The translations under genes and the position numbers were made by a program. Below are positions 55,679 through 63,692 of a stretch of 64,000 bases of DNA, piece by piece. Numbering within the stretch: position 1 is the first letter of the stretch; every line of letters starts with the position of its first letter. The notes below the pieces were generated by a model that was given only the letters and a program-made list of their open reading frames with translations, did no database searches and was not told the DNA's origin. This DNA comes from Polyangiaceae bacterium (GTDB taxonomy: Bacteria; Myxococcota_A; Polyangia; Polyangiales; Polyangiaceae): assembly GCA_041389725.1 (NCBI GenBank), contig JAWKRG010000012.1, positions 62,001 through 126,000 of the forward strand, read 5' to 3'.

Positions 55679-58639
55679 ATGCTGAAGCGAAGTCGCGGGT
55701 TGTTGCCGGTCTTGGTCCTCGTTGCGGGGGCGGGCGCGGTGTGGGCGTGCGGAGATGGGGAAGAGGGGACGGGCAAGCTGAGCGGTGGGACCGGCGGTAG
55801 CGCTGGCGCCGATGCGGCGACGGACGCCGGGGATGATCCGGGCGTGTGGGGCACGCGCACGCCCGTCACCGAGACCCGTCAGGTGGAGGGGCTCACCGCA
55901 AGCGTCAACGCGGTTCGTGACCAGCACGGGATGGTGCACATCTACGCACGTACGCCGGAAGACGCCTTTCGCGTCCAAGGCTACATGATGGCGGTGGATC
56001 GCGCGGGCCAATTGGAGTTGGCGCGACGCCTTGCCAGCGGACGGCTGGCGGAAATCTTCGGCGTCGCCGACGCCGGACAAGTCGACGACGACATCACCAT
56101 GCGCACCATCGGTCTGCATCGAGCCGCCCAGGCCATGTACGACGCGATGGACCCCAACAGCGAAGAGAAGCGGGTGCTCGACGCTTTCGCCGACGGCGTC
56201 ACGCAGTTCTTCCGCGGGCTGCGCGAAGGCAAGGTGCAGTTGGCGCAACCCCTGGGCGGCATGGACAAGAAGTTCTTCACCGACTGGACGGCCGTGGACA
56301 CCCTCGCCATGGGGCGCCTGCAGTCGTTTTCCCTGAGTTATGACGCGGACTCGGAAGCGGGGTTGAGCGGGCGCATCGACGCGGTGCGCGCCGCATTCAA
56401 CCCCTCGGCTACGGATCCCCTGGCGCTGAAGCGCAAGGACATCTTGGTCGACTTGGTGCGCTTCAAGCCGCCCGTGACGAACACGCCGCTGCCGAGCTAC
56501 CCGGACGAGGCAACGCCGACGAGCGCCTATTGGCATGGCGCACCGAGCGCACGCAAACCGGGCCTGGGCCTCGCGCCTTCGGCAATGTCCGCGGCCATGT
56601 CCCCGGTTCTGCGCGCGCAGGTGCAGCCCTTCCTGAACGCGGTGCAGCGCGCCAAGGACTTCTTGGGCGGTGACGAGTATGCGGGGTCGAACAACTGGGC
56701 CGTTGCCGGCTCGAAGACCGCGAGCGGCAACGCCATCGTCGCCAACGATCCCCACTTGGGGCTGACGTCGCCGATGGTGTTCTGGCCTACGCACGTCGTG
56801 GTGGAGAGCAGCACACCCGCAGAGAGCCTCGAAATCATCGGGGTGGCGTTTCCCGGCATTCCCGGTGTGATCCTCGGCTCGAATCGCAACGTCGCCTGGG
56901 GCGCGACCACCGCTGGCTACGACGTGTCCGACGTGTGGCGCGAGAAGGTGGCCTCGGACGCGAGTGGAGTCGTTTTCAAGGGCTCCACCGTCGCGTTTCA
57001 GAAGATCAGCGAGACCATCAAAATCAGCGGCAGCGCGGACTACACCTTCGACGTGTTGGTGGTGCCGCATCACGGGCCGTTGATGCCAAACATCGTCGAT
57101 CACAAGGTGGCGCCGCCTGCGGGCGATGCCGAGGCGCTGAGTGTGCGCTGGACGGGGCACGCGCCGACCGGCGAGATTGCAGCGATTCTCGGCCTCAATC
57201 GCGCGAAAACCGTCGACGAGGCGCGGGCGTCACTGACGACCTTCGGCGTGGGCGCCCAGAACTGGATGCTCGCGGACTCGGCGGGCGACATCGCGTGGAC
57301 GGCTCCCGCGGCGCTGCCCTATCGCGACAAGAAAGCCTTCACGTGGGATCCAGCGACCTTCAGCGGCAGCTTGCCTTGTATGGTGCTGGACGGCACCAGC
57401 GGAGACCACGAGTGGACCGGCGTGATGCTGGAGGAACAGTACCTGCCCAAGCTCAAGACGCCGACCAAGGGCTGGATCGCAACCGCCAACACCGACAACG
57501 TGGCCTCCACGGTGGACAACGATCCGAGCAACGACACCTTGCCCAATGCCAAACCCTTCTACATCGGCTGCGACTTCGCGCAGGGGTTCCGCCTCGGGCG
57601 CATCGAAGAACGTCTTGCCGCCGAGGCGGATGGCATGACGCCGGCAGGAATGGCCAACATTCAAGGCGATCACAAGAGCAGCTTGGGAACCCGCCTGGCC
57701 AAGCACTTGGTCGCGGCCCTGGAGGCTGCCGAGGAGCAGCGCCTCACCCCGGGCAAGCATCCGAAATTGGCCGCTGTGGTTGCCGACGCTCGCTACGCCG
57801 GGGCCAACGTTCCAGAGATCATCGGTGAGTTGAAGGCATGGGACACCGCAGGCTTCGCCGCGGCCGCCGGTCTCTCGCTGAGCGACGGGTCTCTCGACGT
57901 CCCTGCAGCGCAGGCCGCCGACGCGAAAGCGACCCTGGTCTTCAACGCTTGGCTCGTCCGCGCGGTGGCCCGCGCCCTCGAAGACGAAATGACGGCGGCA
58001 GGGCAGGGCAGCATCGGTACGAACTTCATGCTGCGGGCGTTCATCGCCATGCTCGAGGAAGATCCGACGAAGCTGGCTACCTATGACGCGGCGACCGGCG
58101 AGAGTGCCCTGTGGGACGACATGAGCACGACCGCGGTGACGGAGTCGAAGGATGACCGCATCGTGACGGCGCTGTTGGACGCCGTCGACGATCTGAACGC
58201 GCTCCAAGGCACGGACCGCGGCAAGTGGCGCTGGGGCGATCTGCATCGCGTGCGGTTCAATCCCCTCGTGCCCGTGTGGATCGTCGCGATTCCGGCCTTC
58301 TCGGACCCGGTCTTTGGCGCTGGCTTCCCGCGTCACGGGGATCAATGGGTGGTAGACGCATCGAACTTCGGCGTCGTGCGCAAGCTGAGTGACAAGCTGA
58401 ACTTCAGCTACGGCAGCGGTCCGGTGCAGCGCTTCGTGGCCGAGATGACGAAGGCCGGACCCAAGATTCAGAATGCGCTCCCCGGGGGCGCCGTCCTGTC
58501 CACGGAGAGCCCGTACTTCGCGGACGAAGCGGAATACTGGCGCAAGAACGAGACCCACGCGATCGCCTTCGAGAAGGACGACGTCGAGGCCTCGGCCAAG
58601 GCCGCCCCACTGAAGCAACACTTCCTGTTTCCCCGATGA
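55679..58639 (+). CDS. Penicillin/AHL acylase-family Ntn hydrolase lipoprotein
   Basis: 986 residues from the ATG at 55679; lipoprotein-type signal ending GAVWAC, then a Gly/Ser/Ala linker. The chain has the penicillin amidase layout: an alpha subunit (VRDQHGMVHIYARTPEDAFRVQGYMMA), a spacer, and a beta subunit whose N-terminal nucleophile is Ser337 in EYAGSNNWAVAGSKTASG, followed by ANDPHLGL and an Asn in the oxyanion region. Autocleavage before Ser337 is expected. Family members hydrolyse beta-lactam side chains or acyl-homoserine lactones; at this length and with a lipobox a periplasmic or surface amidase on N-acyl compounds is likely, but substrate is not decided. Stop overlaps the DoxX-like start (ATGA). 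Confidence 0.9.
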   Translation: MLKRSRGLLPVLVLVAGAGAVWACGDGEEGTGKLSGGTGGSAGADAATDAGDDPGVWGTRTPVTETRQVEGLTASVNAVRDQHGMVHIYARTPEDAFRVQGYMMAVDRAGQLELARRLASGRLAEIFGVADAGQVDDDITMRTIGLHRAAQAMYDAMDPNSEEKRVLDAFADGVTQFFRGLREGKVQLAQPLGGMDKKFFTDWTAVDTLAMGRLQSFSLSYDADSEAGLSGRIDAVRAAFNPSATDPLALKRKDILVDLVRFKPPVTNTPLPSYPDEATPTSAYWHGAPSARKPGLGLAPSAMSAAMSPVLRAQVQPFLNAVQRAKDFLGGDEYAGSNNWAVAGSKTASGNAIVANDPHLGLTSPMVFWPTHVVVESSTPAESLEIIGVAFPGIPGVILGSNRNVAWGATTAGYDVSDVWREKVASDASGVVFKGSTVAFQKISETIKISGSADYTFDVLVVPHHGPLMPNIVDHKVAPPAGDAEALSVRWTGHAPTGEIAAILGLNRAKTVDEARASLTTFGVGAQNWMLADSAGDIAWTAPAALPYRDKKAFTWDPATFSGSLPCMVLDGTSGDHEWTGVMLEEQYLPKLKTPTKGWIATANTDNVASTVDNDPSNDTLPNAKPFYIGCDFAQGFRLGRIEERLAAEADGMTPAGMANIQGDHKSSLGTRLAKHLVAALEAAEEQRLTPGKHPKLAAVVADARYAGANVPEIIGELKAWDTAGFAAAAGLSLSDGSLDVPAAQAADAKATLVFNAWLVRAVARALEDEMTAAGQGSIGTNFMLRAFIAMLEEDPTKLATYDAATGESALWDDMSTTAVTESKDDRIVTALLDAVDDLNALQGTDRGKWRWGDLHRVRFNPLVPVWIVAIPAFSDPVFGAGFPRHGDQWVVDASNFGVVRKLSDKLNFSYGSGPVQRFVAEMTKAGPKIQNALPGGAVLSTESPYFADEAEYWRKNETHAIAFEKDDVEASAKAAPLKQHFLFPR

Positions 58640-59031
58640 GCAGCCAATCAGGGAAGGTCGTGAAGCTCGCCTACTACGCGAGCACGGCGCTGTTGATCTT
58701 CATGATGGGGGTCGGCGGCGTGCTGGACACGCTGCGGCCTGCGTCGGTGCTCGAAGGGATGGCAACCCTCGGCTACCCGGCCTACTTCCCATTGATCCTG
58801 GGGCCCGCGAAGGTGATCGGCGTGCTTGCGCTGCTGGCACCGGTTCCGGCTTGGATGCGGGAGTGGGCCTACGCAGGCTTCTTCATCGACGTCGTTGCTG
58901 CGGTGATCTCCCATTTGGCGGCGGGTGATGCGGCCCATGTCGGACCTGCGATCGTGGGTGTCGCTCTGGTAGTCGTGTCCCACACGACCTACCACCGACG
59001 GCTCGCCTCGAGCGTGCCGCAGCGGCGATGA
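58636..59031 (+). CDS. DoxX-like membrane protein
   Basis: 131 residues with four hydrophobic helices: LAYYASTALLIFMMGVGGVL, YPAYFPLILGPAKVIGVLALLA, WAYAGFFIDVVAAVISHLA and VGPAIVGVALVVVSHTTY. The pattern and the G-PAKVIGVLALL segment fit the DoxX-like family, small integral membrane proteins often found beside oxidoreductases and thought to act in quinone or thiosulfate chemistry, though most are uncharacterised. Start and stop both overlap neighbours by 4 nt (ATGA at each end), so it is tightly coupled between the acylase and YgiQ genes. No evidence for a specific substrate. Confidence 0.8.
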   Translation: MSSQSGKVVKLAYYASTALLIFMMGVGGVLDTLRPASVLEGMATLGYPAYFPLILGPAKVIGVLALLAPVPAWMREWAYAGFFIDVVAAVISHLAAGDAAHVGPAIVGVALVVVSHTTYHRRLASSVPQRR

Positions 59032-60980
59032 GCCTGGTCGCGCTTCGGCGTTCCCGGACTGCCCAGGCAGCGGCAGGGAGGTTCCTGCCGACGACGCGCG
59101 AGGAGATGAAGGAGCGCGGCTGGGACGAGCTCGACGTGCTGATCGTCACCGGGGACGCCTACGTGGACCACCCCGCGTTCGGTCCCATCTTGATCGCACG
59201 CTTCTTGGAAGGCCGCGGGTATCGTGTCGGCGTCGTGGCGCAGCCGCGTTGGGATTCGGTGGAGGACATCGCGCGCATGGGGCCGCCACGGCTGTTCGTC
59301 GGTGTCAGTGCCGGCAACCTCGACAGCATGCTCAACAAACTCACGGCGCAGAAGAAGGTTCGCTCCGAAGATCAGTACTCGCCTGGTGGGCGACCCGGCG
59401 CGCGCCCCAATCGCGCGACGCTGGTCTATTCAAACCTCTGTCGCCAGGCGTTTCCCGGTGTGCCGGTCGTGATCGGGGGCATCGAAGCTTCCCTTCGCCG
59501 CATCGCGCACTACGACTACTGGTCGGACGGTATTCGACGTTCGATCCTGCTCGACGCCAAGGCGGACTTGCTGGTGTTCGGCATGGGCGAGCGTGCCGCC
59601 TGGGAAGTCGCAAAGCGGCTCGATGGCGGCGAGTCCGTGTCGGCGCTGCGCGACGTGCGCGGCACCGCCTACGCGCTCGGTAGCCCACGTGATTGGCAGC
59701 CCCTGGCTGCCGCGAGTAGCCGCTACGTGACGGATGGCAAGGTCGTGGTGCTCCCCAGCTATGAGGCGGTGTGCGCCGACATGCGCGAGTTCTCGCGAAT
59801 GACGCGGTCCTTCCAGGTCGAAACCAATCCCCACAACGCGCGACCGTTGCTGCAGGTGTTTGGCAACCAGGCCGTGTACTTGAATCCACCTGCGCTGCCG
59901 CTCGGCACCGAGGACATGGACGGCCTCTACGACCCGCCTTTCGAACGCCGGCCTCACCCCAGCTACGGCGACGAGAAGATCCCCGCCTTCGAAACGGTGA
60001 AGGAGAGCATCGTCACCATGCGTGGCTGCTTCGGGGGCTGCACCTTCTGCAGCATCACCGAACACGAGGGGCGCATCATCCAGAGCCGCTCTGCCGACAG
60101 TGTGCTGCGCGAGGTGCGGGCCCTGACGCGTATGGAGGGGTTTTCCGGCGTGTTGTCGGACGTGGGTGGCCCCACTGCCAACATGTATCGCTTGGCATGC
60201 CGAGACGAGCGCACCGAACACGCTTGTCGTCGTCTTTCCTGCGTGCACCCGCGGGTTTGCGAGAACTTGAACACCGATCATGGGCCCTTGGTCGACTTGC
60301 TGCGGCGCGTGCGTACGGAGCCAGGGGTGCGGCGCGTGTTCGTGGCCTCGGGCGTACGCTACGACCTCGCGGAAAAGAGTCCGGAGTTCATCGACGAGCT
60401 GGCAGCTCACCATACCGGCGGCCAGCTGTCCGTCGCGCCGGAGCACACCGACCCGCGCGTGCTCGACGCGATGAAGAAGCCCGGGGTGGAAAGCTACCAG
60501 CGCTTCGCGACGGCTTTCTGCGACGCCAGTCAGCGTGCGGGCAAGGAGCAATACCTGGTGCCGTACTTCATCGTGGGTCACCCGGGGTCGGGGTTCGCGG
60601 ACACCGTGGAGCTTGCGCTGTGGCTGAAGCAGAACGACATGCGCCCGCGCCAGATCCAGGAGTTCATTCCCACCCCCATGGCCGTGGCCACCAGTATGTA
60701 CCTGACTGGGCTCGACCCCTTCAGCGAGCGCCCCGTCACGGTGGTACGTGATCTGCGCCACAAGCGCATGCTCAAGGCGCTGTTGTTCTGGTGGGATGAA
60801 ACCAAGTGGGCCTTGGCGCGCGAAGCCTTGGCCCACGCGGGGCGCCGCGACCTGATCGCGCGCGGCGCCGCTGGCCTGATTCCGCCGGGGCGCGCGCGTT
60901 CCCCGGGGAGTTCTCCACGGGGACTGCGCTCCCGCCGAGATCGCGTGGTATCGTCCCCCCGTGGAAAGCGGCAGCGGTAG
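59028..60980 (+). CDS. YgiQ-family radical SAM protein
   Basis: 650 residues. The sequence shows the YgiQ family arrangement: an N-terminal B12-binding-like alpha/beta domain (VLIVTGDAYVDHPAFGPILIA), a linker with GRPGARPNRATLVYSNL, then the radical SAM core whose cluster motif CxxxCxxC reads RGCFGGCTFCSITEHEGR near residue 332, and the EHTDPRVLDAMKKPG and PYFIVGHPG segments further on. The cluster cleaves S-adenosylmethionine to a 5'-deoxyadenosyl radical. The reaction catalysed by YgiQ is not established. The last ~30 residues are Ser/Arg-rich. Start overlaps the DoxX gene by 4 nt; its end overlaps the next gene by 20 nt. Confidence 0.93.
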   Translation: MSLVALRRSRTAQAAAGRFLPTTREEMKERGWDELDVLIVTGDAYVDHPAFGPILIARFLEGRGYRVGVVAQPRWDSVEDIARMGPPRLFVGVSAGNLDSMLNKLTAQKKVRSEDQYSPGGRPGARPNRATLVYSNLCRQAFPGVPVVIGGIEASLRRIAHYDYWSDGIRRSILLDAKADLLVFGMGERAAWEVAKRLDGGESVSALRDVRGTAYALGSPRDWQPLAAASSRYVTDGKVVVLPSYEAVCADMREFSRMTRSFQVETNPHNARPLLQVFGNQAVYLNPPALPLGTEDMDGLYDPPFERRPHPSYGDEKIPAFETVKESIVTMRGCFGGCTFCSITEHEGRIIQSRSADSVLREVRALTRMEGFSGVLSDVGGPTANMYRLACRDERTEHACRRLSCVHPRVCENLNTDHGPLVDLLRRVRTEPGVRRVFVASGVRYDLAEKSPEFIDELAAHHTGGQLSVAPEHTDPRVLDAMKKPGVESYQRFATAFCDASQRAGKEQYLVPYFIVGHPGSGFADTVELALWLKQNDMRPRQIQEFIPTPMAVATSMYLTGLDPFSERPVTVVRDLRHKRMLKALLFWWDETKWALAREALAHAGRRDLIARGAAGLIPPGRARSPGSSPRGLRSRRDRVVSSPRGKRQR

Positions 60981-61875
60981 GCGCCCGGGCATTCCCCGCA
61001 CCCTGAAGGCGGACAGCGACGTTTCCAGCGAGGTCATGCGGCGGGTGAAGGCTCCGCACCGCCCCGTGTTGGTGGTGATGAGTGGCAACGAGGCGGATGT
61101 CGGCCGACGGGTCATCGTCGATCGCACCTTGATCGTGGGTCGCGACCCGGACGTGGCACTGTGCTTGACGGATGGCCTCGTGTCTTGGCAGCACGCGCGA
61201 TTGGAGGACCGCGGGGACGGGTGGGCAGTGGTCGACTTGGGTAGCACCAACGGCGTGCTGCTAAACGGACAGCGGGTCGAGGATGCCGCCGTGAACCCGG
61301 GCGACACCTTGGTTTTCGGGTCTGCCGTCGTGCGTTTCGAACTACAGGACGGTGCAGCGCAGGCCTACAACCAGGTCGTGGACAGGCTGCTCAACACCGA
61401 CGATCTGTCTGGGCTCTTGGTGCGCCGCAAGTTCGACATGGACTTTGCTCAAATGGTGGACGCGGCCCGCGCTCGGGGTGAAAACGCGGCATTGTTGGTG
61501 ATGGACTTGGACGGCGTGAAGGCAATCAACGACACCCATGGGCACCTGTTTGGGGCTTACGTGATCGGTGAGGCCGGCAAGGTGATCGGTGAGCTCATTC
61601 GCGGACACGGCATCGCCTGCCGTTTTGGTGGAGACGAGTACCTGGCTGCGCTGCCGGGCAAGGATGCAGCCGGAGCTGCAGAGCTGGCAGAGCAGATTCG
61701 GCAGCGCATTGCTGCCCATCCGTTCCAGCGCGAGGGCATTGCGCTGCGACCCGGGATCTCGATCGGTGTCGCTGCATTCCCCAGCAGTGGCTCGACTGCG
61801 CCGGAGTTGTTTCAGCGGGCCGACGAGGCTCTGTACCGTGCCAAACAGGCAGGAAAAAATCGTGTCAGTCATTGA
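60961..61875 (+). CDS. FHA-GGDEF protein with altered guanine-specificity residue
   Basis: 304 residues from a GTG at 60961. FHA domain (~35-130): VGRDPDVALCLTD, SWQHARLED and STNGVLLNG keep the phosphothreonine-binding Arg, Ser, His and Asn. GGDEF domain (~140-300): metal Asp182 in MDLDGVK, Asn190 in AIND, and active loop RFGGDEY (221-227). At the position equivalent to PleD Asp344, which recognises guanine, this protein has Ala199 (GHLFGAYV instead of GHxxGD). No RxxD inhibitory site precedes the loop. So it may make a cyclic dinucleotide other than, or besides, c-di-GMP. Phosphorylation-dependent docking through FHA is inferred. TATCGT lies 6 nt before the GTG, an internal promoter. Confidence 0.9.
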   Translation: MESGSGRRPGIPRTLKADSDVSSEVMRRVKAPHRPVLVVMSGNEADVGRRVIVDRTLIVGRDPDVALCLTDGLVSWQHARLEDRGDGWAVVDLGSTNGVLLNGQRVEDAAVNPGDTLVFGSAVVRFELQDGAAQAYNQVVDRLLNTDDLSGLLVRRKFDMDFAQMVDAARARGENAALLVMDLDGVKAINDTHGHLFGAYVIGEAGKVIGELIRGHGIACRFGGDEYLAALPGKDAAGAAELAEQIRQRIAAHPFQREGIALRPGISIGVAAFPSSGSTAPELFQRADEALYRAKQAGKNRVSH

Positions 61876-62245
61876 GCGCAGGCGTAGTAGTTGGGGGTTG
61901 GCGTTGGTGTTGGCGAGTTGTGTCGGCTCGGGAAGAGCGCCGCACGTGAGCAGCGTCGTTGGCCCCGATGGCAGCCGAATGCTGCATGTGGACTGCGGTG
62001 GCAGTGAAGTGCGCTGCTACGAGGTGCTGGGGCAGTACTGCCCCGGCGGCTACGATCTGTTCTGGACCGTGAGCCGCCAGCCAGGTCGCTACCTGGCTCG
62101 TTGCCGCCTTCCGGCGCGGGTCTCGTACCCGGTAGGTCCCGTTCCGCAGTCGGGCTGGGCCCATGAGACCCGACCCGAGGACCCGTGGCAGCGCGACGCG
62201 GGTGCCGGAGACGGTTCGAGTTGGGACGGGGACATCGGCTACTGA
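61862..62245 (+). CDS. Small lipoprotein at the end of the YgiQ-GGDEF run
   Basis: 127 residues from a GTG at 61862, overlapping the end of the FHA-GGDEF gene by 14 nt. The signal peptide ends LALVLASC. The mature chain starts Gly/Pro-rich (GSGRAPHVSSVVGPDGSRMLHVDCGG) and has a compact Cys-containing centre (GGSEVRCYEVLGQYCPGGYDLFWTV); the second half is Arg/Pro-rich and probably disordered. I do not recognise the fold; the CYE...CPGGY pattern occurs in short envelope lipoproteins. Overlap indicates coupled translation, so it may be the envelope end of the signalling output, but this is inference from position only. Confidence 0.7.
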   Translation: MSVIERRRSSWGLALVLASCVGSGRAPHVSSVVGPDGSRMLHVDCGGSEVRCYEVLGQYCPGGYDLFWTVSRQPGRYLARCRLPARVSYPVGPVPQSGWAHETRPEDPWQRDAGAGDGSSWDGDIGY

Positions 62246-62357
62246 GCGCTTCGGCCATCGGCGGCGGGTGAGGGCTCGGAAATCAGTCCAAGCGGGTGCG
62301 TCGGCGGCCGCGGAGGTGTAAGACCCCTGGCCGGTCGACCGCATTGGGAGAATCGCC

Positions 62358-62993
62358 ATGCAGCGCAAGAACGTATTCGTCGTGACGCACCCGCTCATCC
62401 TTCACAAGCTGTCGCTGATGCGGAAGAAGGACACCAGCACGTCCACCTTCCGCGCCGCGTTGCAGGAGCTGTCCATGCTCATGGCCTACGAGTTGACGCG
62501 GGATCTGCCAACCCGAGACGAGGACATCGAGACGCCGCTGATGAAGATGTGTGCGCCGGTGCTGGACGGCAAGAAGATAGTCCTAGTCAGCGTGCTGCGA
62601 GCGGGCACGGGAATGCTCGACGGCGTACTGAAGCTGATTCCGTCGGCGCGAGTGGGGCACATTGGATTGTACCGAGATCCCAATACTCTCGAGCCCGTCG
62701 AGTACTATTTCAAGGTGCCCAGCGAAATGAACGATCGCGACGTGATCGTGATGGATCCCATGCTGGCCACGGGCAACAGTGCTGCAGCGGCGATCGCGCG
62801 ATTGAAGAAGACCTCTCCGCGGACCCTCAAGTACATGTGCCTATTGGCTGCGCCCGAAGGCGTGGCGCGTTTGGCCGATGCGCATCCGGACGTTCCAATC
62901 TACACCCCCGCCATCGACGAGCGTCTCAACGACCACGGCTACATCCTTCCAGGCCTGGGCGACGCGGGCGATCGCCTCTACGGCACGAAGTGA
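62358..62993 (+). CDS. upp: Uracil phosphoribosyltransferase
   Basis: 211 residues, typical length, with a GGGAG ribosome site before the ATG. The N-terminus HPLILHKLSLMRKKDTSTSTFRAALQEL and the PRPP-binding motif VIVMDPMLATGNSAAAAI (near residue 130) define the family; VSVLRAGTGMLDGVL and the flexible C-terminal YILPGLGDAGDRLYGTK complete the active site. It salvages uracil to UMP with PRPP in the cytosol. The 112-bp gap upstream is GC-rich with TAAGAC as the only -10-like hexamer. A GGGCGG/CCGCCC hairpin follows the stop codon. No pyrimidine transporter or other salvage gene is adjacent. Confidence 0.97.
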   Translation: MQRKNVFVVTHPLILHKLSLMRKKDTSTSTFRAALQELSMLMAYELTRDLPTRDEDIETPLMKMCAPVLDGKKIVLVSVLRAGTGMLDGVLKLIPSARVGHIGLYRDPNTLEPVEYYFKVPSEMNDRDVIVMDPMLATGNSAAAAIARLKKTSPRTLKYMCLLAAPEGVARLADAHPDVPIYTPAIDERLNDHGYILPGLGDAGDRLYGTK

Positions 62994-62995
62994 TT

Positions 62996-63017
62996 GGGCG
63001 GCGGGGTTCCTCCGCCC
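62996..63017 (+). terminator. Hairpin after upp
   Basis: GGGCGG (62996-63001) pairs with CCGCCC (63012-63017), 2 nt past the upp stop, in the gap before a convergent gene. Terminator function inferred from position; no T-tract. Confidence 0.45.
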
Positions 63018-63083
63018 GGGGAAGCCCGTCGGGCGTCTTCAACCGGATGTCTTCAATCGGATGGGACCATTCTGCAGCTGCCA

Positions 63084-63524
63084 TCAAGGACACTGGGGTT
63101 TGGGTCGGCGAATCCCGGTGCTGTCCACCGTGTAGGGCGGATCGCATTCGGAGACCTCGAGGCACTCGGGTTTGATCGAGCGAATGCCTCGCGCGTCGAT
63201 GGCGTAGGGTGGATCGCAGTCGGCCTTGGCCTGCGGTGAACGCGAAGTGGTGACGGTCCCGCTGGGGCCGACCACCACGCGCGCGCCGTTGGCGTCGAAC
63301 TGGTAGCTCCCGTCCGCGCGCCGTTGGAGCTGTCCTCGCGCCAAGCTCTGGACTTGTTGTTCCAGTGAGTATACCCGCCCCTCGAGCAGTGCGACGCGTG
63401 CCGAGAGGGGAGCAGGCTGCTCGGCCGGAAACCGGGCGGCTGGCTCGGATGCGCCGACCAAGGGACTGAAGGCAACCAAGGCACCGAGTGCGACGGGGAG
63501 GGGAATGAGTCCTCGCGGAGACAT
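63084..63524 (-). CDS. Secreted coiled-coil protein with paired CDPPY motifs
   Basis: 146 residues; signal peptide LPVALGALVAFSPLVGA. Residues ~42-68 predict a short coiled coil (LSARVALLEGRVYSLEQQVQSLA), then a small beta segment (YQFDANGARVVVGPSG). The C-terminal 45 residues hold two copies of CDPPY[AT][IV]D-x2-GIR-x2-KP-x-C, starting near residues 102 and 126, each with two cysteines that probably close one loop. I recognise the repeat as recurrent in Myxococcota secreted proteins but know no function. The coiled coil suggests a trimer or dimer with paired Cys-loops. TATGCT lies 6 nt before the ATG. Convergent with upp. Confidence 0.75.
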   Translation of the reverse strand: MSPRGLIPLPVALGALVAFSPLVGASEPAARFPAEQPAPLSARVALLEGRVYSLEQQVQSLARGQLQRRADGSYQFDANGARVVVGPSGTVTTSRSPQAKADCDPPYAIDARGIRSIKPECLEVSECDPPYTVDSTGIRRPKPQCP

Positions 63525-63530
63525 GAGTGA

Positions 63531-63536
63531 AGCATA
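63531..63536 (-). promoter_or_regulatory. -10 element TATGCT of the CDPPY protein gene
   Basis: TATGCT on the minus strand ends 6 nt before the ATG at 63524, the same arrangement as at 34956. No Shine-Dalgarno. Confidence 0.45.
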
Positions 63537-63692
63537 CGAAGCCTTCCGCTGCGGGGACAGGTGTGGGTGGAAGGCGCAGTCGTCAGGTGTTCAGGGCATG
63601 CGATTTCTGCGTCGCGCGAAGCCCAAATCCGCGTGGCTTCTGATAGCGTAAGTGGCCCAACTGACGGCGGATTTTCCGGGAGTGAATGAGGC

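Noticed and set aside
55535..57160. 541-codon minus-strand frame opposite the acylase
   Set aside because: Antisense to a clear penicillin acylase-family protein; His/Arg-rich shadow translation.
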